From Pectinophora gossypiella (Eukaryota; Arthropoda; Insecta; Lepidoptera; Gelechiidae): a DNA stretch of 64,000 bases. The notes under the pieces were generated by a model. The model searched no databases, was not told the DNA's origin, and saw nothing but the letters and a program-made list of their open reading frames with translations. Within the stretch, counting starts at the first letter, position 1. Every line of letters begins with the position of its first letter. This document shows positions 9,144 to 19,326 of the stretch, one piece after another. A program made the translations under genes and the position numbers. Location: positions 14,260,678-14,324,677 of the forward strand of contig NC_065419.1 of the NCBI RefSeq assembly GCF_024362695.1, in the 5' to 3' direction.

Positions 9144-9683
9144 TGCCCTTGGTCTTGGTTCCATACAATACCATTAACCCGGCCCCAGGGGGGACAGAGT
9201 CATCTTCTCTGCCCTCCACTGGGGCAACTCCTGTTCGGCGCGTCCTTGCCGCGGGGGTGGGCGCCTCTTACTTCAGTAGGCCGGAGTGAGATGGTGGCTG
9301 AGTTCGAATAGGGACCCAGACCTACGGGGTATAACGTAGAACCCTTGCCCAGGGATACGGGTGACGACCTCAACGGCTGCAGAGGCGGAGATGGGAGCCA
9401 TCGGTACGGCAATGCAGGACGGAAGGAGCATGTCACAGGGACTGTAACCTGGAACCTGACAGAGGGCAGCAGTAACTGTCAGTACTATTCAGAGGCAGAG
9501 GACAGGGGTCCTAGTATGGCTTTGTAATAGACTACTCTGGGCGCCATCCCACTCGCGTCAGACAGAGTACTGCGGGGCGGAAGGCAAGAGGGAAACCACT
9601 GCCCTATTTTTCCCTAAAAAAGTAGCATGGTGAAATGCTACACCGACAAGAGCGTGGCTCTTAAATTGATGATGATGATGATG
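9144..9683 (+). mobile_element. GC-rich non-coding retroposon (540 bp, 11-bp TSD)
   Basis: Much GC-richer than its surroundings (GGACAGAGTCATCTTCTCTG, CTTGCCGCGGGGGTGGGCG, GCAATGCAGGACGGAAGGAG). The 3' end reads ACCGACAAGAGCGTGGCTC TTAAA then TGATGATG, like the end of LINE-Q. It is flanked by AAACGAAGGAT at 9133-9143 and 9684-9694. Truncated relatives are at 10455-10659 and, antisense and degraded, at 44936-45130. No long frame, so probably a non-autonomous partner of a LINE. Confidence 0.75.
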
Positions 9684-9767
9684 AAACGAAGGATAATCTG
9701 TACAGCGCCATCTATATTGTTTTAGAGGAATGTAGCCTGGAAAGTTCCTCATCGAAAGGAAGAAGCG

Positions 9768-9860
9768 AAAGTGTGTCAGGATCGTATTGAGTGGAATTCC
9801 GTGGTCTCTGCCTACCCCAAAAGTAAACAGGCGTGAACTTATGTATGTATTGGTGATTCA
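9768..9860 (+). mobile_element. S6 retroposon 3' fragment
   Basis: GTGTCAGGATCG, GGAATTCCGTGGTCTCTGCC, then GGCGTGAACTTATGTATGTA. Antisense relatives are at 27362-27449 and 53241-53310. The tail resembles that of S5. Confidence 0.55.
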
Positions 9861-9910
9861 TGTTTATATTATTATGTTCTATGTACAAATAGTTTTATAA
9901 GTAAATCTAG

Positions 9911-10105
9911 TTAAACACATAATAACGGGTTCTTACCGCGTTTAAAATGGGACTCCCGATATTTCACTGTTGCAAGTGCCATGCTCACGGGATGACTGAT
10001 GAGATTGGAGTGGAGTAGGTAGATCCATAATTTAACCCCCCCCCCCCCCCCCGAACCCATTATTATGTGTTTTAATTATGATAATAACCGCGTAATCTTA
10101 AAACA
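9911..10105 (+). mobile_element. AccG-family foldback element, 12-bp TSD
   Basis: 5' end TTAAACACATAATAACGGG then CTTACCGCGTTTAAA; 3' part GAACCCATTATTATGTGTTTT plus the tail GATAATAACCGCGTAATC. The ends can pair. It is flanked by AAGTAAATCTAG at 9899-9910 and 10106-10117. The interior includes GTTGCAAGTGCCATG and a 17-base C run (10036-10052). Confidence 0.7.
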
Positions 10106-10186
10106 AAGTAAATCTAGGTTGGACAGCATCTATAAATTGTTACCAAATGCACTTCAGGTATTTCAGTACTAGCGCCTTGTATTAGC

Positions 10187-10822
10187 CATGGTAAAAGAAA
10201 ACCAGGTATGCTCAAAAGTTAACATTTCAAGGTTGTTTTTTTATTGGTTACATTTGCCCCGAAAAGGAGCAGGCAAAGGAACATAACCATACAGGCTGAC
10301 CCAGCTGACGTCATCCCGCCCTGCGTTGCCATTTCGTAAAAAATAAATTACCCATGACCAATGTTTTTTATAATTACTTTATGAGGAAATTATAAGCTTC
10401 TAGTAAAAGAATTACGTACAGTTTTAATGATTTTACAAGTAATAGTAATTGAATTGAATTGGCGGAGGACAGGAGTCCTAGTATGGCTTTGTAATAGACT
10501 ACTCTGGGCGCCATCCCACTCGCATCAGACAGAGTACTGCGGGGCGGAAGGCAAGAGGGAAACCACTACCCTATTTTTAAACGGTTTTATTTTTCCTTAA
10601 ACAAGTAGCATGGAAAATGCTGCACCGACAAGAGCGTGGCTCTTAAATTGATGATGATGAGTAATTGAATACATTAGTCCGTAATTCACATCATTTTTCA
10701 TAATAAATTGTATGATCTTGGAATGTTGGAGATACCTTTAATGGTAACACTTACATTATATCAATGGGCTAGCAATGGCGGATTGTCATATAATTGAGCA
10801 TACCTGGTTTTCTTATACCATG
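10187..10822 (+). mobile_element. hAT-type MITE, copy A, 8-bp TSD
   Basis: Inverted ends CATGGTAAAAGAAAACCAGG and CCTGGTTTTCTTATACCATG, flanked by GTATTAGC at 10179-10186 and 10823-10830. The 8-bp duplication is diagnostic of hAT-type transposition. No transposase. A GC-rich retroposon sits inside (10455-10659). Copy B is at 63165-63734. Confidence 0.85.
10455..10659 (+). mobile_element. 5'-truncated GC-rich retroposon nested in hAT MITE A
   Basis: Same sequence as the distal part of 9144-9683, from TGGCGGAGGACAGGAGTCC to the TGATGATGA tail. Its own 11-bp duplication AGTAATTGAAT lies at 10444-10454 and 10660-10670, so it arrived after the MITE. Confidence 0.85.
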
Positions 10823-10830
10823 GTATTAGC

Positions 10831-11316
10831 TAATTGGATTTCGCAGAAAATAACTTAATACCTATTAGAATGTAAATAACCAGAAAATATATTAAGATTT
10901 ACGCAAATCGAATGCAGATTGCTTGAATTGAGCTCCAAAGGCACATTAAAACCAAATTATTAAACTGAAATTGAGATTGTAAAATATTTTCATAGTAATA
11001 ATTGAAAATCTGATTATTAAATACTCTTCTTCTTTGCGATACTTATCTCGTGTTTTACATATTTTTAATGAAGGTTTTCGTGGTTTTATTATTTGTGGAT
11101 GCTTTGTAAATAAAAACTTTCTTTATTTTCATTAAAATAAATATGTAGTGGTACATACATTACATTTCTTTACTTTTGAGCTAATCTCTTTTACTAGACC
11201 TGTTATTGTTTAGTCCACGCAAAAAAAAAAACAACTAATATGTACATAGTTCTAAATTCAATATCTGATACATTAAAAATCTAATAATTGATGAACATGA
11301 TAATTAGCAATCATTT
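10831..11316. other. AT-rich spacer
   Basis: No gene or repeat recognised. Confidence 0.4.
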
Positions 11317-11716
11317 CAGAAGCGTAGCGTGCCTTGGCGGGCCCCGTGTAAAAAATGTTTCAGGCCCCCTAGGAAGGGTAAAGATTTCTCACAAAAGAAA
11401 AAAATGCATAAAATTAAAAGAAATACTGTCACTTTTTTAATTTTTTATTACAAACAATTCCCATATTGAAGTAAACAACTTAAACTGGGTAATCCCGCAG
11501 CTCGCGATTTCAGTGGAGGGTGCTGCCATCTTTTGAACGCACACTTTACGCGGAATAAGTAGCAATTGTTTTTTTTTTACTTTTGCCATTTAATTTTGTG
11601 AAATTAAAAACAAATTAGGAAGTTTTTATTAATTTTTGCTTACACACGTTGAGAGCCTCCTTGTTCCGAAGCCCCGTATAATTGATACGTCAGATATGGT
11701 GGTAGCTACGCCCCTG
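11317..11716. mobile_element. Old hAT-type MITE
   Basis: Ends CAGAAGCGTAGC and GCTACGCCCCTG are inverted repeats (10 of 12). Flanks AATCATTT and ATTCGTTT match at 6 of 8. The CAGGGGCGTAGC-like terminus is typical of hAT MITEs. The interior has no coding capacity. Confidence 0.6.
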
Positions 11717-11736
11717 ATTCGTTTGTATTCAAATAT

Positions 11737-11955
11737 GTCATCATCATCATGTCCCTTGCGTTATCCCGTTTTCACAGGGTCCGCTTACCTAACCTGAAGA
11801 TTTGACAGGTCCGGTTTTTTTTACAAAAGCGACTGCCTGTCTGATCTTCCAACCCGCGAAGGGAAAACCAACCCAATACAGGTTAGGTCACATACCTCCG
11901 TAAATGCATAATCCTCGGGAATGTGGGTTTCCTCACGATGTTTTCCTTCACCGCT
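11737..11955 (-). mobile_element. S3 SINE, body and tail
   Basis: Antisense to the S3 reference: ACAGGGTCCGCTTACCTAAC, TTCCAACCCGCGAAGGGAAA, TCCTCACGATGTTTTCCTTC. It ends in the (ATGATG)n side at 11737-11750. The tRNA-like head is missing. Confidence 0.75.
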
Positions 11956-12219
11956 AATCTACAATATTTTGGAATATCTATGTTTTTGCTTATAGGTTTC
12001 TGTCATGTCAGATATGATTGGAATTTTATTATTATTACATTTATTTCAAATTATACTCCATATTTTATAAACAGAAACTTTACAAAAAAGGTTATTATAA
12101 AGTTAGTGATTATTTAGAAGATATTAATGCATGGGATTAACCTGTCTGAGAACTGATATTAGGCAGCTAAATTACTCAATTGTATAACAATATTTTATGT
12201 TTACTTACTTATTTATTTT

Positions 12220-12398
12220 TTTAAAGAACGTCTAGGGCCCTGTGCCGAGGTTTTTCTTGCAGCTTCTATTCCCCGGCTATACAGGTTGTGAGAAGCTGCA
12301 GTAGTTTTAGGCGGATGAGACGTTCGTTATGTAAAAATGACGATTCAAAGTGTGACTATGTTACCTACTGAATAAAGATATTTTTGAATTTGAATTTG
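12220..12398 (+). mobile_element. LINE 3' end with TTTGAA tail
   Basis: CCCCGGCTATACAGGTTGTG, GAAGCTGCAGTAGTTTTAGG, AATGACGATTCAAAGTGTG, then GAATAAAGATATTTTTGAA and TTTGAATTTG repeats. A second copy is at 21735-21862. Polyadenylation-like signal plus a simple terminal repeat indicates a LINE 3' UTR. Confidence 0.6.
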
Positions 12399-13094
12399 TT
12401 AGTAAGAAAAAAAGGCGCTTTAATAAACTATGTTAGTAAAGTAACAATAGGTATTATCTTTAATAATTTATTATTTATTTATTTATTATTAGTATTTTTT
12501 CTTTTTGTCAAATAAAATGCAAATGCCGTTTAATTAAATATGTAACAAATTGGCGACGATTGAGTAGAAAATGGACGAAATCCTACGCCTACACAGGACA
12601 CGTGCAGTTATACGAGGCCGGTTAATATAATATGAATAGAATAGAATATGTTATATATTTTATCTACCTACTTAAACGCATAGCCACGCAATGTCCTCTG
12701 GTTTTCCTCCGTACAGTCGGTCACGTTATTTATCGTTGCCTATAAGCAAATATCACAAAACAAAGACTAAGCGAGACAGATGGCGTTCCTCTGACAACAT
12801 CCGATTTATTGCGAGGGAGAATCGGAGTATTCCTATTTGCCCCGTCTTTCTGAATGTCGGGGATGATATACACTTTGCCTTTTGTATGTCTAAAATCATA
12901 CGGATCTTCTCTCTGGAAAGTTGTAAGGTCAATGACCGATGTCATCAACCTTTGGTGTAAAAATCAATATCTTTACAAAACAACACAAACACAACTCTTA
13001 AAAACATCTTTATTCAGTAACACAGTTACACTTTGAATTAGCAATTACAAATAGGTACCTATCTGTAATTGCTGATTCACGTATACGTACATAC
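12399..13094. other. Unannotated spacer
   Basis: An 89-codon open frame at 12691-12960 shows no recognisable family and is probably chance. 13031-13076 contains a small inverted repeat around ATAGGTACCTAT. No other feature. Confidence 0.3.
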
Positions 13095-13248
13095 ATATAC
13101 AGCAGTCAAACACACAAACCCTTCTACTACCCCCCTACTCCCCTTCTACTTCCCTTATACTTTAATAAGTAGCTACTTATTAAAGTATATTTTTTTACCA
13201 ACTGCCCCGAAGCAAAAAGAAGGGTTTGTGTGTTTGACTGCTGTATAT
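13095..13248. mobile_element. Small MITE with central palindrome
   Basis: Arms ATATACAGCAGTCAAACACA and TGTGTTTGACTGCTGTATAT extend to about 31 bp of perfect inverted repeat. A separate perfect 34-nt palindrome centred on AGCT lies at 13156-13189. Non-coding, TSD unclear. Confidence 0.7.
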
Positions 13249-13289
13249 ATGTAGTTAAGTATATACGTCTGTAACAGACGGTCTGTTCC

Positions 13290-13312
13290 TACCTAACCTT
13301 ACCTAACCTAAC
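13290..13312. repeat. Imperfect CCTAA run
   Basis: ACCTAACCTTACCTAACCTA is a short degenerate run of the insect telomeric motif. See also 51337-51361. Confidence 0.4.
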
Positions 13313-13360
13313 TTCGAAACCATTCATCAGAAATTAACAAAAATATGTGATTGATGACTT

Positions 13361-13493
13361 TCCGACGATCTGGTGAAGGTCGCGGGAAGCCGCTGGATGC
13401 GGGCAGCGCAGGACCGATCGTCGTGGAGATCCTTGGGGGAGGGAGGCCTATGCCCAGCAGTGGGCGTCGTACGGCTGATGATGATGATGATGA
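13361..13493 (+). pseudogene. 3' end of RTE-like LINE
   Basis: Encodes the same C-terminal segment as 161-319 (VAGSRWMRAAQDRSSWRSLG). An extra 4 nt (GGGA) disrupts the frame before the GEAYAQQW segment. It ends in five TGA repeats. Flanking TGATGACTT is partly duplicated on both sides. Confidence 0.75.
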
Positions 13494-13624
13494 CTTCCTT
13501 GCAGAATTGCAATGTTATATGGCCATTTTTGTTTTATATTCCAATCACTTATTAACTTGAATTCATTTATTTTCTATAATTGATGATTGCTCTGTTAACT
13601 TTATTTTCTAGTTTTCTATCTATA

Positions 13625-13690
13625 CCAGTAATTCGAACATAATTCGTGTAATTGTTATGCGAATAAATACTCATTCATTCATTCATTCAA
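13625..13690 (+). mobile_element. LINE 3' tail with (ATTC)n
   Basis: GTTATGCGAATAAATACTC followed by ATTC repeats: an AATAAA-containing LINE terminus with a simple repeat. No coding part. Confidence 0.4.
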
Positions 13691-13914
13691 TGAAGTGTTA
13701 AGCGTCTTCATTGTCCGACGGGTTATGTGATGTTACTAAATTCAATGTGGGGCACCCTACACATAAACTACTACAAAAACATTATTTTTCCAGACTTAAC
13801 AGACACAATATGTTAGGTATCAAATGAATGTCAACACAATGTCAAATAAGTGTCTATCTGAGTTTGCGTGCTCCATCTTATATCACATCGCTGCTAAGAC
13901 CAGGGGCCTGTTTA

Positions 13915-14061
13915 ATAAAACTTACAATTGTAAATTACAATGACAATTTGATGTACATTGCGGAGTGTGTGATCACGAATATTTTGCAGTTTCATATTAG
14001 CTACGTAATGAACACCAAATTGTCGTTGTAATTTTCAATTGTAAGTTTTATTAAACAGGCC
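13915..14061. mobile_element. MITE with ~46-bp inverted arms
   Basis: GGCCTGTTTAATAAAACTTA at the left and TAAGTTTTATTAAACAGGCC at the right continue as nearly perfect arms through ACAATTG and GACAATTTG, with a short loop. A related element with TTTATCAAAACTTACAAG ends is at 55921-56141. Confidence 0.8.
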
Positions 14062-14489
14062 TTAGGCTGGATCGTCGTCAAACGCACTTAAATTAAAAAA
14101 AAAAGCCCCCAGACTTAAAACGGTCACATGGTTACGCGTCTGCTCGCATCGTTTTGGAATACTCTAAGCCCCTTCCGGTAACCGAGGGGGTCGTGTAGGA
14201 GCGACATATAGGCTGTTTACGTCCCTGGCGATAAATCAAGGGGGTTTTTGGTCTTTTTATCGAGCTTGTAGAATGGTATGTGTTGCCTAGATCGGTGCGC
14301 TAGATTTTATATAAATGACTGCGCAATTCCGTGGTGAGAATGGAGAAATGACAGGTTATTTACTAGGGCTTGTTTCTTTGTGCGTTGTAGATCGTAAAGC
14401 TACAGGATTTTACTACTATTTTTCAGGTCGTGAATCCTGGTTATGGCCTAGCAATATCACAGAATATAGATCAATGGAATGGTACCTTT
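14062..14489. other. Unannotated spacer
   Basis: Contains a GC-richer patch (CTTCCGGTAACCGAGGGGGT) of unknown origin. No supported gene. Confidence 0.3.
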
Positions 14490-14920
14490 CAGGGATGTTA
14501 TGGATATGAAATTCCGGATACGGATTTAAGAATGATTTACCGGATACGGTTACGGATACTGTTAATAAATTATTTCGGATTATCGGTTAGTTTCGGATAA
14601 TTTTGTTTACGGATATTATTTTTAAGGAATTTTTAAAAGTAAAATAATAATGGGCAAAAAAGGGGTTTTATTTATAACGACAAGTTATATAATATATGTT
14701 ATGATGACAAAAGAAGAAAAAAACAAAAAATGCGCGCGGCTTGTGTGTCGGCACTGGGAGCGGCCAGTCGATCAAAACAACTTGACGTAACGTGTCTCAG
14801 TTAGGCTCCGCCTCTATCCGTTATTATCCGAAACTTTTTTTCGGATTCGGTTACGGATGATTTTTTATATCGGATATCCGATAGTTTCGATTACGGTTAC
14901 GGAGCTCTCTAATATCCCTG
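14490..14920. mobile_element. hAT-type MITE rich in CGGATA words
   Basis: Termini CAGGGATGTTA and TAATATCCCTG are inverted repeats. Flanks GTACCTTT (14482-14489) and GTAACTTT (14921-14928) are a 7-of-8 duplication. The subterminal regions are full of CGGATAC / ATCCGAAA repeats that could bind transposase. No coding capacity. Confidence 0.75.
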
Positions 14921-15277
14921 GTAACTTTCCGCTCCGCACCCATTTGTATCAGGCGCCGACCCAACCCCCTTTAGTCTTAAAAGGTTCTCAGACGCTAAGG
15001 AGTAGAGCTAGCGCGCGGACTGTTTGTCTCACTCGCACGTAGGCGTTAGGAGGCACACGGTATGAATTACAGGTATTTTTGTATGGAGTGTCTGGTGTGG
15101 CAATATGTAAAAAAAGACGCTAAGATATCTGTTTTGACATTTGTCCCGCTCATTAAGTTTCGTATTAATTAATTGTTCTTGTTAAAAAATATATTATTTA
15201 GTTTTGTGTAAGTACCTAATATGTTTCAGTCGAATTGGTTTTTACTGTAATTACTGAATGTAAAAATAAATAAGTAA
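14921..15277. other. Spacer
   Basis: CCGCTCCGCACCCA near 14930 weakly recalls the R9 start (CTCTCCGCTCCCCACC). Nothing firmer. Confidence 0.25.
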
Positions 15278-15510
15278 TGGGCTAGTTTCCAACAAGTCGA
15301 ATCAGTTACTTTTTACTAAACGTCAAAACACGAAATTACTATGGAATTTGTATAAACAAGCAACCTGTGACGTCATAGAAAAACGTGATAAAATGTCGGA
15401 CTTAATGCGTTTTTCTTGATTATAATTCATAAAATAAGTTAAATAGAAAAAAGCAAACGTGTTTCGTCAGTCAACAAAATTACTTACATAATTTATATTT
15501 GACTCAGGAT
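15278..15510 (+). mobile_element. R8 repeat copy
   Basis: TTTACTAAACGTCAAAACAC, TTACTATGGAATTTGTATA, CTGTGACGTCATAGAAAAAC and GTGATAAAATGTCGGACTTA. Related copies are at 33685-33905, 35495-35785, 42478-42830 (minus), 46080-46335, 46400-46530 and 48365-48545 (minus). Non-coding; class unresolved, probably an old DNA element. Confidence 0.65.
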
Positions 15511-15521
15511 ACTACTCAATT

Positions 15522-15713
15522 GTTTTCATCTCGAGCTCCTCCGTGCGTGCGTGCACGTTAAGCCGTTGGTCCCGGCTGCATTAGCAGTCGTTAATAACCA
15601 TCAATCCGCACTGGGCCCGCGTGATGGTTTAAGGCCCGATCTCCCTATCCATCCATAGGGAAGGCCCGTGCCCCAGCAGTGGGGACGTTAATGGGCTGAT
15701 GATCATGATGATG
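15522..15713 (+). mobile_element. 5'-truncated S2 SINE with 11-bp TSD
   Basis: Lacks the tRNA/5S-like head and starts at the CTCGAGCTCCTCCGTGC junction. It keeps the AAGCCGTTGGTCCCGGCTGC body and the CCCCAGCAGTGGGGACG tail. It is flanked by ACTACTCAATT at 15511-15521 and 15714-15724. Confidence 0.85.
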
Positions 15714-15829
15714 ACTACTCAATTATGAAGTATTGACAATAGAGCGAATCGATGTACTTTATTACTTATGTCAAAACGCATAGCCTGCCGTTAATTGAAG
15801 TATTTTTTTTAAATAAAGTTGGCTCGCGT

Positions 15830-16239
15830 TTGAACATAATCTCACCTGACGGTAAGTCACGATGTAGTCTAGGGTAGATCACGCTTACCTATCAAATGCC
15901 TTGACTCTAGCCTTGAAGACTCCCAGATTATAAACGAGTTGGAAAAACAGACGACGACGAGTATAGAAATAAAATTAAATTATGTCAGTTGTCTGCTTGT
16001 TCAATATTTGGCAGCGAATAGTAATTTATTTATCATTGAAGGACTTTTAAGAAAATTAAGACTGAAAGGAGATCAATTTGTACCGCCACTTTGTAGCCTC
16101 CACGAGTTCTAGACGTACGAGTTAATTATCCACGTAGTTAATGAATTAGATAGAAATAAATAAATAAATAAAATATATTTAATTTAGTTAATTTATATAT
16201 TATTATTATTTTTTATTTTTTTATTTTATAGTTAAGTTG
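15830..16239. other. Degraded repeat plus AT-rich spacer
   Basis: 15840-15930 (ATAATCTCACCTGACGGTAA ... GCTTACC ... CTAGCCTTG) is related to 22650-22760. The remainder is AT-rich with AAATA repeats. Confidence 0.35.
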
Positions 16240-16345
16240 TACTTATAGTTTGTACTCGCAATTTTTCCATTTGCAATGTACTTAGTTAAGAGTCTTTTTG
16301 TAAATATTTCTTTTTATTTTGGTGCAATAAAGTGTATTTGTATTG
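16240..16345 (+). mobile_element. LINE 3' terminal fragment
   Basis: Ends TTTTGGTGCAATAAAGTGTA plus TTGTATTGTATTG: an AATAAA-containing 3' end with a short terminal repeat. No coding part. Confidence 0.4.
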
Positions 16346-16350
16346 TATTG

Positions 16351-16494
16351 TACAGTCATGAGCAATATAATGTACCCACTTTAGGACTCTGGCGCACTAA
16401 CATATTTGACATTTAGTGAGACTTACTGTTCAATTTGTCAAAAAAGTTAATGTGACATGGTACCAAAGTGTATACATAAAATGCTCGTGACGAT
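16351..16494 (+). mobile_element. R6 MITE
   Basis: TACAGTCATGAGCAATATAA at the left and an inverted AAATGCTCGTGACG at the right. The interior has GACATTTAGTGAGACTTAC and TTAATGTGACATGGTACCAA. Four copies: here, 26564-26702 (minus), 59496-59641 and 60796-60941. Confidence 0.75.
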
Positions 16495-16579
16495 GCCCGA
16501 AGTCGTGGCTGTTGTCTTAAGTGTAGTGTAGCCTTCAGCGCAAGCATTATTTCGTATTATGTAGCATTAGCGCTAACAT

Positions 16580-17898
16580 TATACAGGGTGGCCCAGAAGT
16601 TCAGGTTCAAAATGAAAAATTAGATAGAGGGGCTCATTAGCTACCAGAAACACCCCCATGTATGTTCAGCAATTATTTACGGTTTAGGAGATATGACCCA
16701 TTTTGTACCTTTTTCTAGATTTTCTACCTTACTTCATAAATAATCATTTTGTCGCTATCCCTTTCTTAATAAATATTTTATTTTACTTCACAACTATGCC
16801 TAAGGCTGTGTACCTCTCAATCAAAGATAAATCAAAGTCAAATCAAGTATAAAAAAAAAGTTATCGGAAGTTAAAGTGAGAATTCGACCAAAATTGTTAC
16901 AGTTGTTAAAACTTCGCCGAAGTATAATAAACACATGAGATTGTCATGGACCATGAAAGTATTTCTAAAAACTGCTCCGTTTAATAGGCTTTTAGAAACG
17001 TCCAAAAAAAGTACCCTTAATATGGGCAAAAAACTAAGTAATTAGCCCTCAAAGATTGCAAGACAGACAGATTTGAAGGAAAATTTGACATTCTCATACA
17101 ATGTAGCTTCTTCTTTCTAACGTTGTTAAAGGTGCTCAAAGACACATTTTCAGTTAAAAGTAAATAAAAATCACGCTTATAATCGCTAACAGGGTAGACA
17201 TAGCAACAATCCGAAGACAAAACTTGCAGTCACTTTTGGTATTCGTATTTTAATGAAGGTACATAGATTTCAAGGAAAAAGTTATCCCCAAATACTGTTG
17301 GTGATTCATACTTTTGGATACTAAAATAAAATCTGTCTTTGAGCACCTTTAACAACGTTAGAAAGAAGCAGCTACATTGTATGAGAATGTCAAATTTTCC
17401 TTCAAATCTGTCTCTCTTGCAATCTTTGAGGGCTAATTACTTAGTTTTATGCCCTTATTAAGGGTACTTTTTTTGGATGTTTCTAAAAGCCTATTAAATG
17501 GAGCAGTTTTTAGAAATACTTTTATGGTCCATGACAATCTCATGTGTTTATTATTCTTCGGCGAAGTTTTAACAACTGTAACAATTTTGGTCGAATTCTC
17601 ACTTTGACTTCCGATAACTTTTTTTTTATACTTGATTTGACTTTGATTTATCTTTGGTTGAGCGGTACACAGCCTTAGGCATAGTTGTGAAGTAAAATAA
17701 AATAATTATTAAGAAAGGGATAGCGACAAAATGATTATTTATGAAGTAAGGTAGAAAATGTAGAAAAAGGTACAAAATGGGTCATATCTCCTAAACCGTA
17801 AATAATTGCTGAACATACATGGGGGTGTTTCTGATAGCTAATGAGCCCCTCAATCTAATTTTTCATTTTGAACCTGAACTTCTGGGCCACCCTGTATA
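16580..17898. mobile_element. 1.3-kb foldback element with ~566-bp arms
   Basis: The left arm (16580-17145) starts TATACAGGGTGGCCCAGAAG. The right arm (17333-17898) is its near-perfect reverse complement, ending CCACCCTGTATA. The loop is 187 bp. CAGGGTG ends between TA dinucleotides suggest Tc1/mariner-type mobilisation. Open frames over the arms are short and not conserved as protein. A transcript through it would form a very long double-stranded hairpin. Confidence 0.9.
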
Positions 17899-17937
17899 GC
17901 ATTATTACACATTAGCCCCGATTCCTGCAGACAACTC

Positions 17938-19326
17938 CTAATTTTATTTCAAGTTACACCCGTCATTTTCTTATCCGCCGAAGAGGAAAGGGACGAATGA
18001 TTGACAGCTTTTAATTTTAAAAATAAATTAATAAAACGGGGCTAATCAAATAGGTATCTCGCTGGCGTGCAACCCGTTTGAAGAGTCATTTTCAGAATGT
18101 CAACTTAATTCTCTCGGGTTATTGGCCAATGTAAAATTTTCAGAGGGTTTTTTCAGATTTGTGCCTAAAATTGACGTCATCTTCTCTCGTGTGGGTTGAG
18201 AGGTGGATTACCAACCTCATCAACCCTGGTGTCAGGGTTACTACTGAGCCGCCAAAGGCCCTTGACATGGCTCATATAACGACTACTTACTTACATCAGT
18301 AAGTAATACCGGGACCAACGGCTAATGTTCCATAAATTTTATGCTTGTCGATTACCCGTCCCTTTCCTTTTCGGCGGATAAGAAAATGACAGGTAAAGCT
18401 TACAATTCCTAATTTTATTTTAAGTTACACCCGTCATTTTCTTATCCGCCGAAAAGGAAAGAGACGGATGATTGACAGCTTTTAATTTTAAAAAGAAATT
18501 AGTACCGGGCGAATCAAATAGGTATCTCGCTGGCGTGCAACCCGTTTGAAGAGTGCTGTCAACTTAATTTTGTCGGCTGGCCAATGTACAATTTTCAGAG
18601 GGTTTTTTCAGATTTGTGCCTAAAATTGACGTCATCTTCTCTCGTGTGGGTTGAGAGGTGGATTACCAACCTCATCAACCCTGGTGTCAGGGTTACTATT
18701 GAGCCGCCAAAGGCCCCTGACATGGCTCATATAACGACTACTTACTTACATCAGTAAGTAATAACCGGGACCAACGGCTAATGTTCCATAAATTTTATGC
18801 TTGTCGATTACCCGTCCCTTTCCTTTTCGGCGGATAAGAAAATGACAGGTATAGCTTACAATTCCTAATTTTATTTTAAGTTACACCCGTCATTTTCTTA
18901 TCCGCCGAAAAGGAAAGAGACGGATGATTGACAGCTTTTAATTTTAAAAAGAAATTAATACCGGGCGAATCAAATAGGTATCTCGCTGGCGTGCAACCCG
19001 TTTGAAGAGTGCTGTCAACTTAATTCTGTCGGCTGGCCAATGTACAATTTTTAGAGGGTTTTTTCAGATTTGTGCCTAAAATTGACGTCATCTTCTCTCG
19101 TGTGGTTTGAGAGGTGGATTACCAACCTCATCAACCCTGGTGTCAGGGTTACTACTGAGCCGCCAAAGGCCCCTGACATGGCTCATATAACGACTACTTA
19201 CTTACATCAGTAAGTAGTAACCGGGACCAACGGCTAATGTTCCATAAATTTTATGCTTGTCGATTACCCGTCCCTTTCTTTTTCGGCGGATAAGAAAATG
19301 ACAGGTATAGCTTAAAATAAAATTAG
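17938..19326. repeat. Three-unit tandem array of an inverted-repeat element carrying an S1 SINE 3' part
   Basis: Units are 17938-18408, 18409-18864 and 18865-19326 (471, 456, 462 bp). Each starts CTAATTTTATTTYAAGTTAC ... CATTTTCTTATCCGCCGAA and ends with the inverse TTCGGCGGATAAGAAAATG. Inside each is an antisense S1 3' region (ACCAACCTCATCAACCCTGG ... ACTTACATCAGTAAGTA). Unit 1 differs most. The isolated arm recurs at 48952-49035 and 61371-61482. Confidence 0.85.
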
